From Canibacter zhoujuaniae (GTDB lineage: Bacteria > Actinomycetota > Actinomycetes > Actinomycetales > Microbacteriaceae), in contig NZ_JAAIKA010000001.1 of assembly GCF_011752015.1 (NCBI RefSeq), positions 620,001 to 684,000 on the forward strand: a DNA stretch of 64,000 nucleotides, written 5' to 3'. Each line of letters opens with the position of its first letter. The stretch's first letter is position 1. Positions 29,156 to 37,987 of the stretch are shown piece by piece. The notes beneath the pieces were generated by a model that had not been told where the DNA came from, did not search any database, and worked only from the letters and a program-made list of their open reading frames with translations. The translations under genes were made by a program, and so were the position numbers.

Positions 29156-29779
29156 CAGTAAACGCAGGGTGATCCCAAAAATAACGCCGACTACGCTCGC
29201 AAGCACAATGCGGCCCGTCAGCATCTGCAGAATTGCTGCGACAAACGCTCCCGTAAACGCAGACACCGCATACAGTTCACGAGTGAGCACACCAGGCACC
29301 TGATTCACGAGCACATCGCGCACAACTCCGCCACCGATTGCGGTGATTGTGCCCACAAACACCGCAGTTAGCAAGGTGTGCCCCTCTGAAATTGCCCAGG
29401 CTGCGCCATTGGCGCTGAAGAGCCCGAGCCCCCACGCATCAAAGACCACCTCAAAGTGACGGTTGCGGGTGATGCCGGGGTGAAAGAAGAACACCAGCAG
29501 TGAGCCGGCAACTGCGACGGCTGCATTCGGCCAAAACACAAGACTCGTAGGTGGGTTGATTCCGAGCAGCACGTCGCGCAGAATGCCTCCGCCGATTCCG
29601 GTTGAGGAGCCCACTACGATGATGCCAAGCAGATCAAGATTCTGTCGCACACCGACGAGCGCGCCAGAAATCGCAAAGGCCAAAATTCCCGCAAATTGCA
29701 AAATCTGGTTTATTACTTCGCCGTACACGCCTCTAATTTTAGCGAGCCTTTCGCGTGCGGCGAACACTCTAGGTTTCAC
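29075..29779 (-). CDS. TRIC-type cation channel family protein (UPF0126)
   Basis: Membrane protein of the trimeric intracellular cation channel-like family (YadS/UPF0126), built from two repeats of about three helices. Both halves carry the repeat motif: GIGGGILRDVLLG in the first and AIGGGVVRDVLVNQVPG in the second, plus FAISGALVG near the N-terminus and FDAWGLGLF. The listed GTG start gives 234 residues but lacks a good ribosome binding site; a GTG 17 codons downstream is an alternative. The C-terminal 27 codons overlap the end of the convergent MFS gene, and this tail (PRPPRPFGQSIPNGD) is poorly conserved in character. Confidence 0.85.
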   Translation of the reverse strand: MKPRVFAARERLAKIRGVYGEVINQILQFAGILAFAISGALVGVRQNLDLLGIIVVGSSTGIGGGILRDVLLGINPPTSLVFWPNAAVAVAGSLLVFFFHPGITRNRHFEVVFDAWGLGLFSANGAAWAISEGHTLLTAVFVGTITAIGGGVVRDVLVNQVPGVLTRELYAVSAFTGAFVAAILQMLTGRIVLASVVGVIFGITLRLLSYSRGWNLPRPPRPFGQSIPNGDQQH

Positions 29780-29808
29780 TCGGGCAGGGGTGCCAGAATA
29801 GAAGCACT

Positions 29809-31143
29809 ATGACTTATCGTGCAGAGTTAGAACTTGCTAAGTTACGGGCGGCAGCACCGTTTTCCCCCACCGAGGTAGCAGAGCTGCGACAGGATTTCAG
29901 CGCATTTGCGGCGGATCGCGCAATCTACCTTGACACTGCTGCAACAGCACAGCGCCCAGAAACAGTAATTAATGCAGAAAATAAATTCTTGCGCGAGAGC
30001 AATGCGGCGGTGCACCGGGGCACGAGCGCCGTGGTTGGCGCAGCGACGCTCGCTTTTGAGGGCGCGCGCGATAAAGTGCACAAGTTCGTTGGTGCACCAA
30101 GTGATGCAACAGTTGTGTGGTCGAGCAACGCAACCGATGCGCTAAACACTCTCGCAGGTGGCTTTAGTGAGGCCAGCCTCGCTGTCACCTCCCCCGCTCT
30201 GGCAGTGCCAGGCTCTGACCGTTTCGCACTTGATAGTGACGCTGAAATCGTTGTTACCGCCGCCGAACACCACGCGAATCTTATTCCCTGGCAGCGACTA
30301 GCGCAGCGCACAGGTGCAAAACTTGTTGTCGTGCCGGTAACCCCTGACGGTATTTGGGAGCTCGATGAGTTCGTCGCGAGACTCAATAACCGCACAAGAA
30401 TCGTTGCATTCACCCACATTTCAAACGTCACCGGCTGGATCGCACCGGTGCACGAGCTTGTTGCTGCAACACGCAAACACGCAAATGAGCGTGCGGTTAT
30501 TGTGCTCGATGCCTGCCAGTCGGCGCCACACATTCCAATCAACTTCACCGATCTCGGTGTTGACTTCATGGTTTTTTCAGGTCACAAACTGTTTGCACCA
30601 TACGGTATCGGAGCACTGGTGGGCAAAACCGAACTTTTAAACGCTCTGCCGCCAATCCGGGTTGGCGGTTCTGCGATTACCAAGGTGTCGCTCGAGCACG
30701 CCGAATTTTTGCCAGCTCCCCACCGTTTCGAACCGGGCACCCAACCTGTGTCACAAGCAGTCGGGCTGGGAGCTGCAATTGACTATCTGGACAGTGTCAA
30801 TGCCGGCCGCGCTGCCGCAACAGAGCACCAACTGGTCACACAGCTTGTCGAAGGCATCGCAGGTTTAAACGGTGTGCGGTTGCTCGGGCCGAGCAACCCA
30901 GAGCAGCGTGTTGCGCTCGCAGCGGTTGATGTGAGCGGTATTCACGCACACGATATCGGGCAGGTTCTCGACACACTCGGAGTTATGGTTCGTGTTGGCC
31001 ATCACTGCGCACAACCACTGCACCGCGAGCTCGGTATCACCGCCTCTGTGCGCGCGAGTGTGCACTTTACAAATACGGACACTGAGGTTGAACAGTTCAT
31101 CGCTGGATTGAAAGAAGCACAGCGTTACTTTGGAGGGGTGTAA
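29809..31143 (+). CDS. sufS: Cysteine desulfurase SufS
   Basis: PLP enzyme that takes sulfur from cysteine for iron-sulfur cluster assembly. The 444-residue protein has a SufS-type N-terminus (AIYLDTAATAQRP), TAAEHHANLIPWQ, the PLP lysine in FSGHKLFAPYGIG (about residue 260) and the active cysteine in VRVGHHCAQPLHRELG (about residue 399). An insertion of about 15 residues rich in Ser/Ala (near 125-145) is longer than in typical SufS. sufU begins two bases after the stop, so the pair is coupled. sufB, sufC and sufD are not in this window. Confidence 0.93.
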   Translation: MTYRAELELAKLRAAAPFSPTEVAELRQDFSAFAADRAIYLDTAATAQRPETVINAENKFLRESNAAVHRGTSAVVGAATLAFEGARDKVHKFVGAPSDATVVWSSNATDALNTLAGGFSEASLAVTSPALAVPGSDRFALDSDAEIVVTAAEHHANLIPWQRLAQRTGAKLVVVPVTPDGIWELDEFVARLNNRTRIVAFTHISNVTGWIAPVHELVAATRKHANERAVIVLDACQSAPHIPINFTDLGVDFMVFSGHKLFAPYGIGALVGKTELLNALPPIRVGGSAITKVSLEHAEFLPAPHRFEPGTQPVSQAVGLGAAIDYLDSVNAGRAAATEHQLVTQLVEGIAGLNGVRLLGPSNPEQRVALAAVDVSGIHAHDIGQVLDTLGVMVRVGHHCAQPLHRELGITASVRASVHFTNTDTEVEQFIAGLKEAQRYFGGV

Positions 31144-31145
31144 AC

Positions 31146-31616
31146 ATGTCTGCACTTGATTCGCTCTACCAAGAGCTTATTCTCGACCACTCTAAGCGCC
31201 CACACGGCCAGGGTGAGCTTGAATCAGAGACGGGCCACACCGCATCACACCATGAATTAAACCCAAGCTGCGGTGACGAGATCACCTTCGATGTTGCCTA
31301 TGATGCGCAAAGCGGCACGATCACAGAGGTTAAGTGGCGCGGGCAGGGCTGTTCTATCTCACAGTCGAGCGCTTCGATCCTCACCGAACTCCTCGAAGAA
31401 AAACCTCTGACTATCGCAGAAGCACAAGAGCGCATCGACGCTTTCCGCGAGATGCTACAGTCGCGCGGCGAGGGTGAACCGAATGAACAGCTGCTCGGTG
31501 ATGCTGTCGCGTTTCAAGGCGTCGCAAAGTTTGTGATGCGCGTTAAGTGCGCAATGCTCTCGTGGGTTGCGCTTGAGGCAGATCTGCGTCAGCTAGAAGC
31601 GCAGCTCAGCGAATGA
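31146..31616 (+). CDS. sufU: SUF sulfur-transfer protein SufU
   Basis: Zinc-dependent sulfur acceptor that partners SufS in Gram-positive bacteria. The 156-residue protein has the three family cysteines: NPSCGDE (about residue 42), GQGCSISQSSASILTE (about 69) and MRVKCAMLSW (about 135), plus the acidic residue in NPSCGD that binds zinc. The insertion between the second and third cysteines marks SufU rather than IscU. Directly coupled to sufS; a nested hairpin follows. Confidence 0.95.
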   Translation: MSALDSLYQELILDHSKRPHGQGELESETGHTASHHELNPSCGDEITFDVAYDAQSGTITEVKWRGQGCSISQSSASILTELLEEKPLTIAEAQERIDAFREMLQSRGEGEPNEQLLGDAVAFQGVAKFVMRVKCAMLSWVALEADLRQLEAQLSE

Positions 31617-31621
31617 ACGGC

Positions 31622-31691
31622 GGCTTAAACTTTGCGCAGGTGCTTAACAGTTACAACTGTGCGCAAGGTTCATGTAGGTGTTTCTTAAGCC
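31622..31691. terminator. Nested stem-loop between convergent sufU and AI-2E-family genes
   Basis: Three nested inverted repeats share one centre: outer GGCTTAA/TTAAGCC, middle AACTTTGCGCA/TGCGCAAGGTT (one G-U), inner ACAGTT/AACTGT. The whole lies between two convergent stop codons and is probably a bidirectional terminator, although no clean U-tract follows on either strand. Confidence 0.6.
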
Positions 31692-31694
31692 ACC

Positions 31695-32840
31695 CTATTT
31701 ATACATCGCTTTTTCTCGGGCGCTCGGTTTTGCCCAATCTGCCGGCTCATCCTTGCCGTTCCAAACCTTCACAGCACCCCACACAACCGCAAGCAGAGGA
31801 GCTGCAAGCACAGCACCGAGGATGCCGTTGGTGACGGTACCCACAGCAAGAGCGAGCAACACAACAAGAGCGTGCAGGCTGAGGGCGTTGCCCATCAGCA
31901 CCGGCTGCAACAGGTTTCCCTCAAGCTGGTTCACGAGGATCACAAGCGCGACCACAATCAGGGCGCTGGTGAGCCCGTTAGAGACCAATGCGACAAGCGC
32001 AGCGAGCACACCGGCGGTAACCGCACCAACGATCGGGATAAACGCAAGCACAAACACCAACACAGCTAACGGCAGCGCAAGCGGCACCTGCAGGATCAAC
32101 AGACCGATCCCGATACCAACAGCGTCAACCAAAGCCACCATTGCTGTACCACGCACATAAGCCCCGAAAGTATCGACTGATGCGGCTCCGATGCGCTGCA
32201 CTCGCGCATAGTTTTCACCACGGAATGGGCGGCACAGGAAAGCCCAAATCTTTTGTCCATCTTTCAAAAAGAAGAACAGCACAACGATAGTTAGCACGAC
32301 AGCCGTTGCACCGGTACCAGCTGACGAGAGACCGCCGGCCACACCGCTCAAGAAACCGCTGCTCGTTGCGTATTCAACAGCCTGGTCGCGCACTTCTTCA
32401 AACCGATCGACCGGGATTTCAAAAGGCAGGTCTCGCACAAATACGAGCACCTTGTTATAGCCTTCTTCCGCACGCTGTGAGAGCTCGGCCCACTGGTTCT
32501 GCACCGCCCACACAATCAGCCAACCCATTCCGACGAAGGCTGCAAGAACGCCCAGCAGCACAATCAGCGTTGCCAGCACACTGGGCACTTTGCGAGCGCG
32601 CAACCAAACCATAACCGGGTTGAAGGTGCTTGCGAGAATCACTGCTATCAGAACAGGAATAAATATGGATTTTAGATAACCGAGACCTAGAGTTGCTGCA
32701 GTTGCAAGAATCAAGATGATAATAATCTGCAGGGAGCGAGTAGCAAATAGGCCAAAACCGTCACCCCAGGCGCCCACCATGCGGCGGGTGTCTTCAACCC
32801 GCTGCGCTTCTGTGTGTGAGCGGAATAGTCTACCTAGCAC
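31695..32840 (-). CDS. AI-2E/PerM-family membrane protein
   Basis: A 381-residue protein of the AI-2E transporter superfamily (UPF0118, PerM), with roughly seven to eight membrane helices. Supporting segments are PVLIAVILASTFNPVMVWL, the family hairpin ending VVLFFFLKDGQKIW, and the paired loops FIPIVGAVTAGVLAALVAL and ILVNQLEGNLLQPVLMG, the last being the family hallmark. Some members export autoinducer-2, others act as ion antiporters, so the substrate is open. GTG start behind AGGAGAGAA. Confidence 0.88.
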   Translation of the reverse strand: MLGRLFRSHTEAQRVEDTRRMVGAWGDGFGLFATRSLQIIIILILATAATLGLGYLKSIFIPVLIAVILASTFNPVMVWLRARKVPSVLATLIVLLGVLAAFVGMGWLIVWAVQNQWAELSQRAEEGYNKVLVFVRDLPFEIPVDRFEEVRDQAVEYATSSGFLSGVAGGLSSAGTGATAVVLTIVVLFFFLKDGQKIWAFLCRPFRGENYARVQRIGAASVDTFGAYVRGTAMVALVDAVGIGIGLLILQVPLALPLAVLVFVLAFIPIVGAVTAGVLAALVALVSNGLTSALIVVALVILVNQLEGNLLQPVLMGNALSLHALVVLLALAVGTVTNGILGAVLAAPLLAVVWGAVKVWNGKDEPADWAKPSAREKAMYK

Positions 32841-32959
32841 TTCTCTCCTAGCCTGTTCTCGGTCTAAAATTTTTCCATTATTCTAGCAACGGCTTGTGCG
32901 GCTTAGTTAACGGGCGCTCTATTAGCGCTGACAATTCAATCACCGCTAGAATTTGCGCC

Positions 32960-34180
32960 ATGGGTGTTTATCGGGATCTGCGTTCTTCGCAAGGTGTTTA
33001 TCGAGTACTCATAGCCCAACTTGTTGCACGTTTCCCTTGGGGGATGACGTCGCTCATCATCCTGTTGCATGTTGAGCAGCTCTTTCACCGCTACACTGAG
33101 GCCGGCATTGCGCTTGCAGCAAGCTCAATTTCTGCGGCTGTTGCTGGCCCCGTATTAAGCCGCATGATGGGCAAATACGGTATGCGCCCGGTGCTTGCTG
33201 TATCAACCCTCGTAACCGCCTGTGCTCTGCTTGCAATCGCTTACGCGCCGGCAAATATTATCTGGATCGTAGCTGCCGCTATCGTTTCCGGTTTCGCCCC
33301 GCCAGTCGCACCTGCGGCGCGGACAATCTATCCGAAGATGGTGCCCGGCAAGCAACTCTCTGCTCTTTACGCGCTCGATGCTGCCGCACAGGAGATAATC
33401 TGGGTTATCGGCCCTGTTGTTGCAGTTTTTACAGCTGTCCAGTTTGGCCCACCGTGGGGTCTCACAATTGCTGTTTTAATTCTTATCTTGGGCACGACCT
33501 GGTTCCTCTCTAACCCCGAAGTTAGTCGCGTCGCAATCCCGACAGCACGCAGGCGTTTTGGCGCTGTGCTGACTCGAAAAACAGTGCTATTCGCAACCCT
33601 TATAGGCTTTGCTTTCATAACCGCCTATGCGGCGCTTGAGGCGGGGATTGTGGCCATCTACGGCCACGAAGGTCTCGAGGGTGGCGTCCTGCTAGGAATG
33701 AGTGCAGCAGCATCACTGCTGGGTGGTGTCTTTATGGGCCATCGTGCACTGCACAAATGGAGTCTGCCAAGCCGGCTTGGCATCGTCACTGTCGGAATTG
33801 TAATGTGCATTTTCAGCACCAATTTTTGGTGGTTGGCGGCCTGGCTTATGGTTGCCGGGTTCGGTATGGCGCCAGCGTTAGCGTCTATCGCAAGTTTGAT
33901 TTCATCAACCGTAAAATTTTCAGAAACCGCAGAAGCCTTTGGTTGGAGCAACACAGGCCAGCTGATCGGAGCTGCGCTCGGGTCAGCGTTAGCGGGTGTC
34001 TTCATCGACAGCCTCGGGCCGACCGGCGCTTTTGTTGTCGCAGCTGTAGCAGGGGCGCTAACCGTCTTTATCTCGCTGCTGGCAATCCCGGTGGTGCCAG
34101 ATTTGCGCGGTCGCGATGCGAGCCCAATCGCAGACACCGAGCAGTTCACCGCGATTACCCCACCTGAGGCTATCGGCTAA
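32960..34180 (+). CDS. MFS exporter
   Basis: A 406-residue major facilitator with about twelve membrane helices. The ATG giving MGVYRDLRSSQGVYRVLIAQ is preferred; a longer in-frame start 22 codons upstream falls in non-coding-like sequence. Helix 1 contains ARFPWGM, like ARFPFAM in the MFS protein at 27962, and both have similar length, so they look like paralogues flanking the sufSU genes. Substrate unknown. It lies between divergent AI-2E-family and the gabD-type gene. Confidence 0.82.
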   Translation: MGVYRDLRSSQGVYRVLIAQLVARFPWGMTSLIILLHVEQLFHRYTEAGIALAASSISAAVAGPVLSRMMGKYGMRPVLAVSTLVTACALLAIAYAPANIIWIVAAAIVSGFAPPVAPAARTIYPKMVPGKQLSALYALDAAAQEIIWVIGPVVAVFTAVQFGPPWGLTIAVLILILGTTWFLSNPEVSRVAIPTARRRFGAVLTRKTVLFATLIGFAFITAYAALEAGIVAIYGHEGLEGGVLLGMSAAASLLGGVFMGHRALHKWSLPSRLGIVTVGIVMCIFSTNFWWLAAWLMVAGFGMAPALASIASLISSTVKFSETAEAFGWSNTGQLIGAALGSALAGVFIDSLGPTGAFVVAAVAGALTVFISLLAIPVVPDLRGRDASPIADTEQFTAITPPEAIG

Positions 34181-34200
34181 GCGGTGAGGCAATTTTTACT

Positions 34201-34269
34201 GTGTCTACTAAGCCGCTTTGAGTGTGTTTTCAGCGGATTTATGCAACACTATCTAGTGACAGTAGACAC
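34201..34269. promoter_or_regulatory. Inverted repeats upstream of the gabD-type gene
   Basis: GTGTCTACT (34201-34209) and AGTAGACAC (34261-34269) are perfect 9-base inverted repeats 51 bases apart. Between them lie CCGCT/AGCGG (34213-34217 with 34232-34236) and a compact dyad CACTA-TC-TAGTG (34247-34258). The block ends 24 bases before the gabD ATG. The compact dyad looks like an operator; the far repeats could form a loop or a large stem. Confidence 0.4.
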
Positions 34270-34293
34270 CGCTGTTTCACTGATTGGAGAAAA

Positions 34294-35646
34294 ATGAACT
34301 ACGCAGTAACCAACCCGGCTACAGGTGAAGTTGTCAAAACATACGACACCGCAACCGATGCGCAGATTGAAGCAGCGCTGGAAAGCGCACACGCGACCTA
34401 TCAGAATTGGGGCAAAACAACCACTGTTGCTGAACGCGCAGAACTTTTGAAGAAGGTCGCCCAGCTGCACATGGAACGCCAGGACGAGTTAGCAGCAATC
34501 TTCAACCGCGAAATGGGAAAGCCGCTCGAGCAGGCGAAGGGCGAGGTAGAATTCTCAGCCGGAATTATCGAGGCTTTTGCAAACAATGCTGAAGAGTGGC
34601 TCAAGGATGACGAGCTCACGGTAGAAGACGGCTTGAAGACCGTAGTGAAGCGTAAGCCAATTGGTGCGATACTCGGCATCATGCCTTGGAACTACCCTGT
34701 CTACCAGATTGCTCGCTTTGCAGCACCTGTGCTTGCGGTTGGTAACACCGTTGTGCTCAAGCACGCCGACCAGTGCCCAGAGACAGCACTGTTCCTCGAG
34801 AAAATTTTCCGCGATGCTGGCTTCCCTGAAGGTGCATACGTGAATGTCTTTGCGACACACGACCAGATTTCAACCATTATTGCTGACGATCGCATCGCAG
34901 CTGTGTCACTGACCGGTTCAGAGCGTGCTGGCGCAATTGTTGCTGAGCAAGCAGGTCGCGCACTCAAGAAGTGTGTGCTCGAGCTTGGCGGCTCAGACGT
35001 TTTCATCGTGCTCGATGTAAAAGACGTAGACGCAGCTGTTGAGTATGCAGTTGGCGGCCGTATGGAAAACACCGGCCAGGCCTGCAACGGCTCAAAGCGC
35101 ATTGTTGTGCTCGACACCGTTTATGACGAGTTTGCAGAGAAGTTCAAGGCTGCAATCGCTAACCAGAATGCAGACAACGGCGACTACGGCCCACTGTCAA
35201 GCGCAAAAGCAACCGAGACTTTGAAGCAGCAGGTGCAGAACGCAGTTGCGCAGGGTGCTGAGCTCGTTGTCGGCGATGCAGAGCCTGACGGCAACTGGTT
35301 CACCCCGAGCATTCTCAGCGGCGTGAAGCCGGGCATGGATGCCTACAGCGAAGAGCTCTTCGGGCCTGTCGCTCAGCTTTACAAGGTGTCAAGCGATGAA
35401 GAGGCTATCGAGCTTGCTAACTCCTCACAGTACGGGCTCGGCTCTGTCGTTATGTGCGACGATGTTGAGCGCGCAGAGCGTGTTGGTGACCAGCTCGAGG
35501 TGGGCATGGTGTTCATCAACGCTTCAGGGCTTGAGGGCGTCGACGTGCCATTCGGTGGCGTAAAGAAGTCAGGCTACGGCCGTGAAATCGGTAAGTACGG
35601 TATCGACGAGTTCACAAACAAGAAGCTCTACCGCTTCGCTGCGTAA
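34294..35646 (+). CDS. gabD: NAD(P)-dependent succinate-semialdehyde dehydrogenase-type aldehyde dehydrogenase
   Basis: Oxidises succinate semialdehyde (or a similar aldehyde) to the acid. The 450-residue protein has the GabD1/SSADH pattern: IMPWNYPVYQIARFAAP, the catalytic Glu in LELGGSDVFIVL (about residue 230), the nucleophile Cys in NTGQACNGSKRIVV (about 264), and PFGGVKKSGYGREIGKYG. The ATG (MNYAVTNPATGEV) follows TTGGAGAAAA and is preferred to an upstream in-frame start. If the 2-oxoglutarate decarboxylase encoded at 41891 releases succinate semialdehyde, this enzyme would carry it to succinate. Confidence 0.88.
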   Translation: MNYAVTNPATGEVVKTYDTATDAQIEAALESAHATYQNWGKTTTVAERAELLKKVAQLHMERQDELAAIFNREMGKPLEQAKGEVEFSAGIIEAFANNAEEWLKDDELTVEDGLKTVVKRKPIGAILGIMPWNYPVYQIARFAAPVLAVGNTVVLKHADQCPETALFLEKIFRDAGFPEGAYVNVFATHDQISTIIADDRIAAVSLTGSERAGAIVAEQAGRALKKCVLELGGSDVFIVLDVKDVDAAVEYAVGGRMENTGQACNGSKRIVVLDTVYDEFAEKFKAAIANQNADNGDYGPLSSAKATETLKQQVQNAVAQGAELVVGDAEPDGNWFTPSILSGVKPGMDAYSEELFGPVAQLYKVSSDEEAIELANSSQYGLGSVVMCDDVERAERVGDQLEVGMVFINASGLEGVDVPFGGVKKSGYGREIGKYGIDEFTNKKLYRFAA

Positions 35647-35684
35647 GCTATCGCATAATTGAGCTGCCGCTCTACGGCAGCATC

Positions 35685-35719
35685 GGGGTCAGCGCCGAGT
35701 CACTCTCTACGCTGACCCC
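35685..35719. terminator. Bidirectional terminator between gabD-type gene and ung
   Basis: GGGGTCAGCG and CGCTGACCCC form a perfect 10-base-pair stem with a 15-base loop, followed by TCTTGT. A smaller hairpin, CTGCCG/CGGCAG, lies just before it. It sits between two convergent genes. Confidence 0.75.
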
Positions 35720-35748
35720 TCTTGTATACCCGCTATATTTATCAGCTG

Positions 35749-36510
35749 TTACACGTCATGCTGCGCCGCCCACACAACAGCTGGCGCGCCCAGGGATTCC
35801 AGCAGAGTGTTTGCGCTACTAAACGGACGGGAACCGAAAAACCCGCGTGACGCAGAAAGCGGAGACGGATGCGCAGACTCTATGATGCGCACAGCAGACG
35901 TAGCAGCAACCCGGATGTCACAGTTGGAGCTTTCCGGCACTAACACACTCCGAAAACGCTGTGCGTGCTTCCCCCACAGAATTGCGACAAGCGGCAGTTG
36001 CTGCCCGTCCTTGGTGGTGCGCCTTGTCAGCGCTCGCACGAGGTGCTCAACGATAGCGTACCAACCAAACCGTGCGTGTGAGCCGGCCTCCCCCGCGCGC
36101 ACTGTCAGCGCGGTGTTCAGTAGCAGCACCCCCTGCTGCTGCCAAGCAGCAAGATCCCCAGTTGCGGGAGCAGCAACGTTAAGGTCACTCTCCAGTTCTT
36201 TATAAATATTGCGCAGCGATGCCGGCAGCGGCCGCACATCAGCGGCGCACCCGAACGCAACCCCCACCGCATGGCCCGGGGTGGGATACGGATCCTGCCC
36301 GATAATCAGCACCCGCACACTGTCAAAAGGCTCCGCTAGGGCAGCGAAAACTCGCGCCGGCTCTGGCAGAATCTGTCGCCCTGCCGCGCGATCCGCAGAC
36401 ACTTTCTGCAGCACTTCTACTAACTGCGGGCGAGTTTCATCAAGCACAGGCAGCCATGAGGCATGCACACCCGCAAGCACCGTGTTTACGGTGAAATCGG
36501 TGTTATCCAC
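35749..36510 (-). CDS. ung: Uracil-DNA glycosylase
   Basis: Family 1 enzyme that excises uracil from DNA to start base-excision repair. The 253-residue protein has the water-activating motif IIGQDPYPTPGHAVG (about residues 68-82), the conserved LLLNTALTVRAGEAGSH, and the DNA-intercalation motif HPSPLSASRGFFG near residue 215. Start GTG. It stands alone between two terminator-flanked regions, with divergent metY 108 bases away. Confidence 0.96.
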   Translation of the reverse strand: MDNTDFTVNTVLAGVHASWLPVLDETRPQLVEVLQKVSADRAAGRQILPEPARVFAALAEPFDSVRVLIIGQDPYPTPGHAVGVAFGCAADVRPLPASLRNIYKELESDLNVAAPATGDLAAWQQQGVLLLNTALTVRAGEAGSHARFGWYAIVEHLVRALTRRTTKDGQQLPLVAILWGKHAQRFRSVLVPESSNCDIRVAATSAVRIIESAHPSPLSASRGFFGSRPFSSANTLLESLGAPAVVWAAQHDV

Positions 36511-36618
36511 TCTCCAATGTTACAGAGTATGAATTTCAAGTAGCGCCCATTTACCGCGTGAACTTAATATTCTTACAACACATCAATCGCATCGCACTAA
36601 CCTCACAAGGAGCACAAA

Positions 36619-37911
36619 ATGTCAGAAAACTGGAGCTTTGAAACAAAGCAAATTCACGCCGGCCAGCAGGTCGACCCAGCCACCAACGCTCGCGCGGTAC
36701 CGGTGTATCGCTCAACCGCCTACCAGTTCAACAGCACAGATCATGCCGCGTCACTCTTCTCGCTGTCTGAGTTTGGCAATATTTACAGCCGCCTCATGAA
36801 CCCCACCAACGATGTTTTTGAACAGCGCATAGCTGCGTTAGAGGGCGGATCAGCTGCGCTCGCTGTTGGCTCCGGTCAGGCAGCAACAACTTTTGCAGTC
36901 CTGAACATTGCTAAAGCTGGTGACCACATTGTGTCATCAACCGCGATTTACGGTGGCACCTACAATCTTTTCAAATACACACTTCAGAAGCTCGGCATCG
37001 AGGTTACCTTTGTCGACCAGGACGATATCGCAGCGTGGCAAAAAGCAGTAAAACCAAACACTAAACTCTTTTTTGCTGAAACCATTACCAATCCACAAAT
37101 TAGCGTGTTAGACATCGAGGCTGTCGCTGAAGTTGCGCACGAAAACGGTCTGCCACTGATTGTTGACAACACTATTGCAACCCCATATCTGATTCGCCCG
37201 CTCGAGCACGGCGCTGACATTGTTGTGCACTCAGCAACTAAGTTCTTAGGCGGTCATGGCACCACCGTTGCTGGTGTCATCGTTGACGGCGGTAAGTTTA
37301 AGTGGTCTGAACATGCCGAGCGCTACCCAGGCCTGACCGCGCCAGATGAGTCGTATCACGGAGTTGTTTACACTGACGCGGTCGGCGACGAAATTGCCTA
37401 CATTATTAAGGCACGTGTGCAGCTACTGCGCGACGTCGGAGCAGCTCTCTCAGCAGACTCATCATGGCAGCTGTTGCAGGGTGTTGAAACTCTGTCTCTC
37501 CGCATCGAACGGCACGTTGAAAATGCGCAGCAGGTAGCTGAATGGCTCGAGAACCACGATGCTGTTTCAACTGTTTTCTACGCTGGCCTGCCATCAAGCA
37601 GATGGTATGAGAATGCAAATAAATACGCTCCTAAGGGTGCTGGCGCAGTGCTGTCATTTGAGCTAAAGGGCGGGGTTGAAGCTGGCAAGAAGTTCATCAA
37701 CGCACTCGAGCTTTTCAGCCACGTTGCAAACATTGGCGATGCACGCTCACTCGCAATCCACCCGGCCTCTACAACTCACCAGCAGTTGACCCCGGAGCAG
37801 CAGGCACAGGCGGGTGTCACCCCCGGGCTGGTGCGTCTCTCAATCGGTATCGAAAGCATTGCCGACATTAAGGCAGACCTAGAAAAGGCTTTGGCTGCCG
37901 CAACCGCATAA
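36619..37911 (+). CDS. metY: O-acetylhomoserine sulfhydrylase
   Basis: PLP enzyme that makes homocysteine from O-acetylhomoserine and sulfide, the direct sulfhydrylation route to methionine. The 430-residue protein begins [20 protein letters not shown] and has the PLP lysine in [14 protein letters not shown] (about residue 205), together with [14 protein letters not shown]; this is the long MetY group rather than MetB/MetC. ATG behind AAGGAGCACAAA. metX follows, separated by a strong hairpin. No riboswitch was recognised upstream. Confidence 0.95.
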   Translation: MSENWSFETKQIHAGQQVDPATNARAVPVYRSTAYQFNSTDHAASLFSLSEFGNIYSRLMNPTNDVFEQRIAALEGGSAALAVGSGQAATTFAVLNIAKAGDHIVSSTAIYGGTYNLFKYTLQKLGIEVTFVDQDDIAAWQKAVKPNTKLFFAETITNPQISVLDIEAVAEVAHENGLPLIVDNTIATPYLIRPLEHGADIVVHSATKFLGGHGTTVAGVIVDGGKFKWSEHAERYPGLTAPDESYHGVVYTDAVGDEIAYIIKARVQLLRDVGAALSADSSWQLLQGVETLSLRIERHVENAQQVAEWLENHDAVSTVFYAGLPSSRWYENANKYAPKGAGAVLSFELKGGVEAGKKFINALELFSHVANIGDARSLAIHPASTTHQQLTPEQQAQAGVTPGLVRLSIGIESIADIKADLEKALAAATA

Positions 37912-37930
37912 ATCTCCCTCCTCAGGAAGT

Positions 37931-37963
37931 CGGGTGTGAGAGCCTCTAGCGCTCTCACACCCG
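37931..37963 (+). terminator. Strong hairpin between metY and metX
   Basis: CGGGTGTGAGAGC and GCTCTCACACCCG pair perfectly over 13 bases with a 7-base loop. The following ATAAAATTATC is AT-rich but not a U-tract. It may partially terminate after metY, lowering metX expression, or act as a mRNA-stability element; metX has its own start 24 bases further on. Confidence 0.6.
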
Positions 37964-37987
37964 ATAAAATTATCTGCTAGAAAGACC

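Noticed and set aside
36511-36618. A SAM riboswitch before metY.
   Set aside because: None of the conserved SAM riboswitch blocks can be recognised in the 108-base gap.
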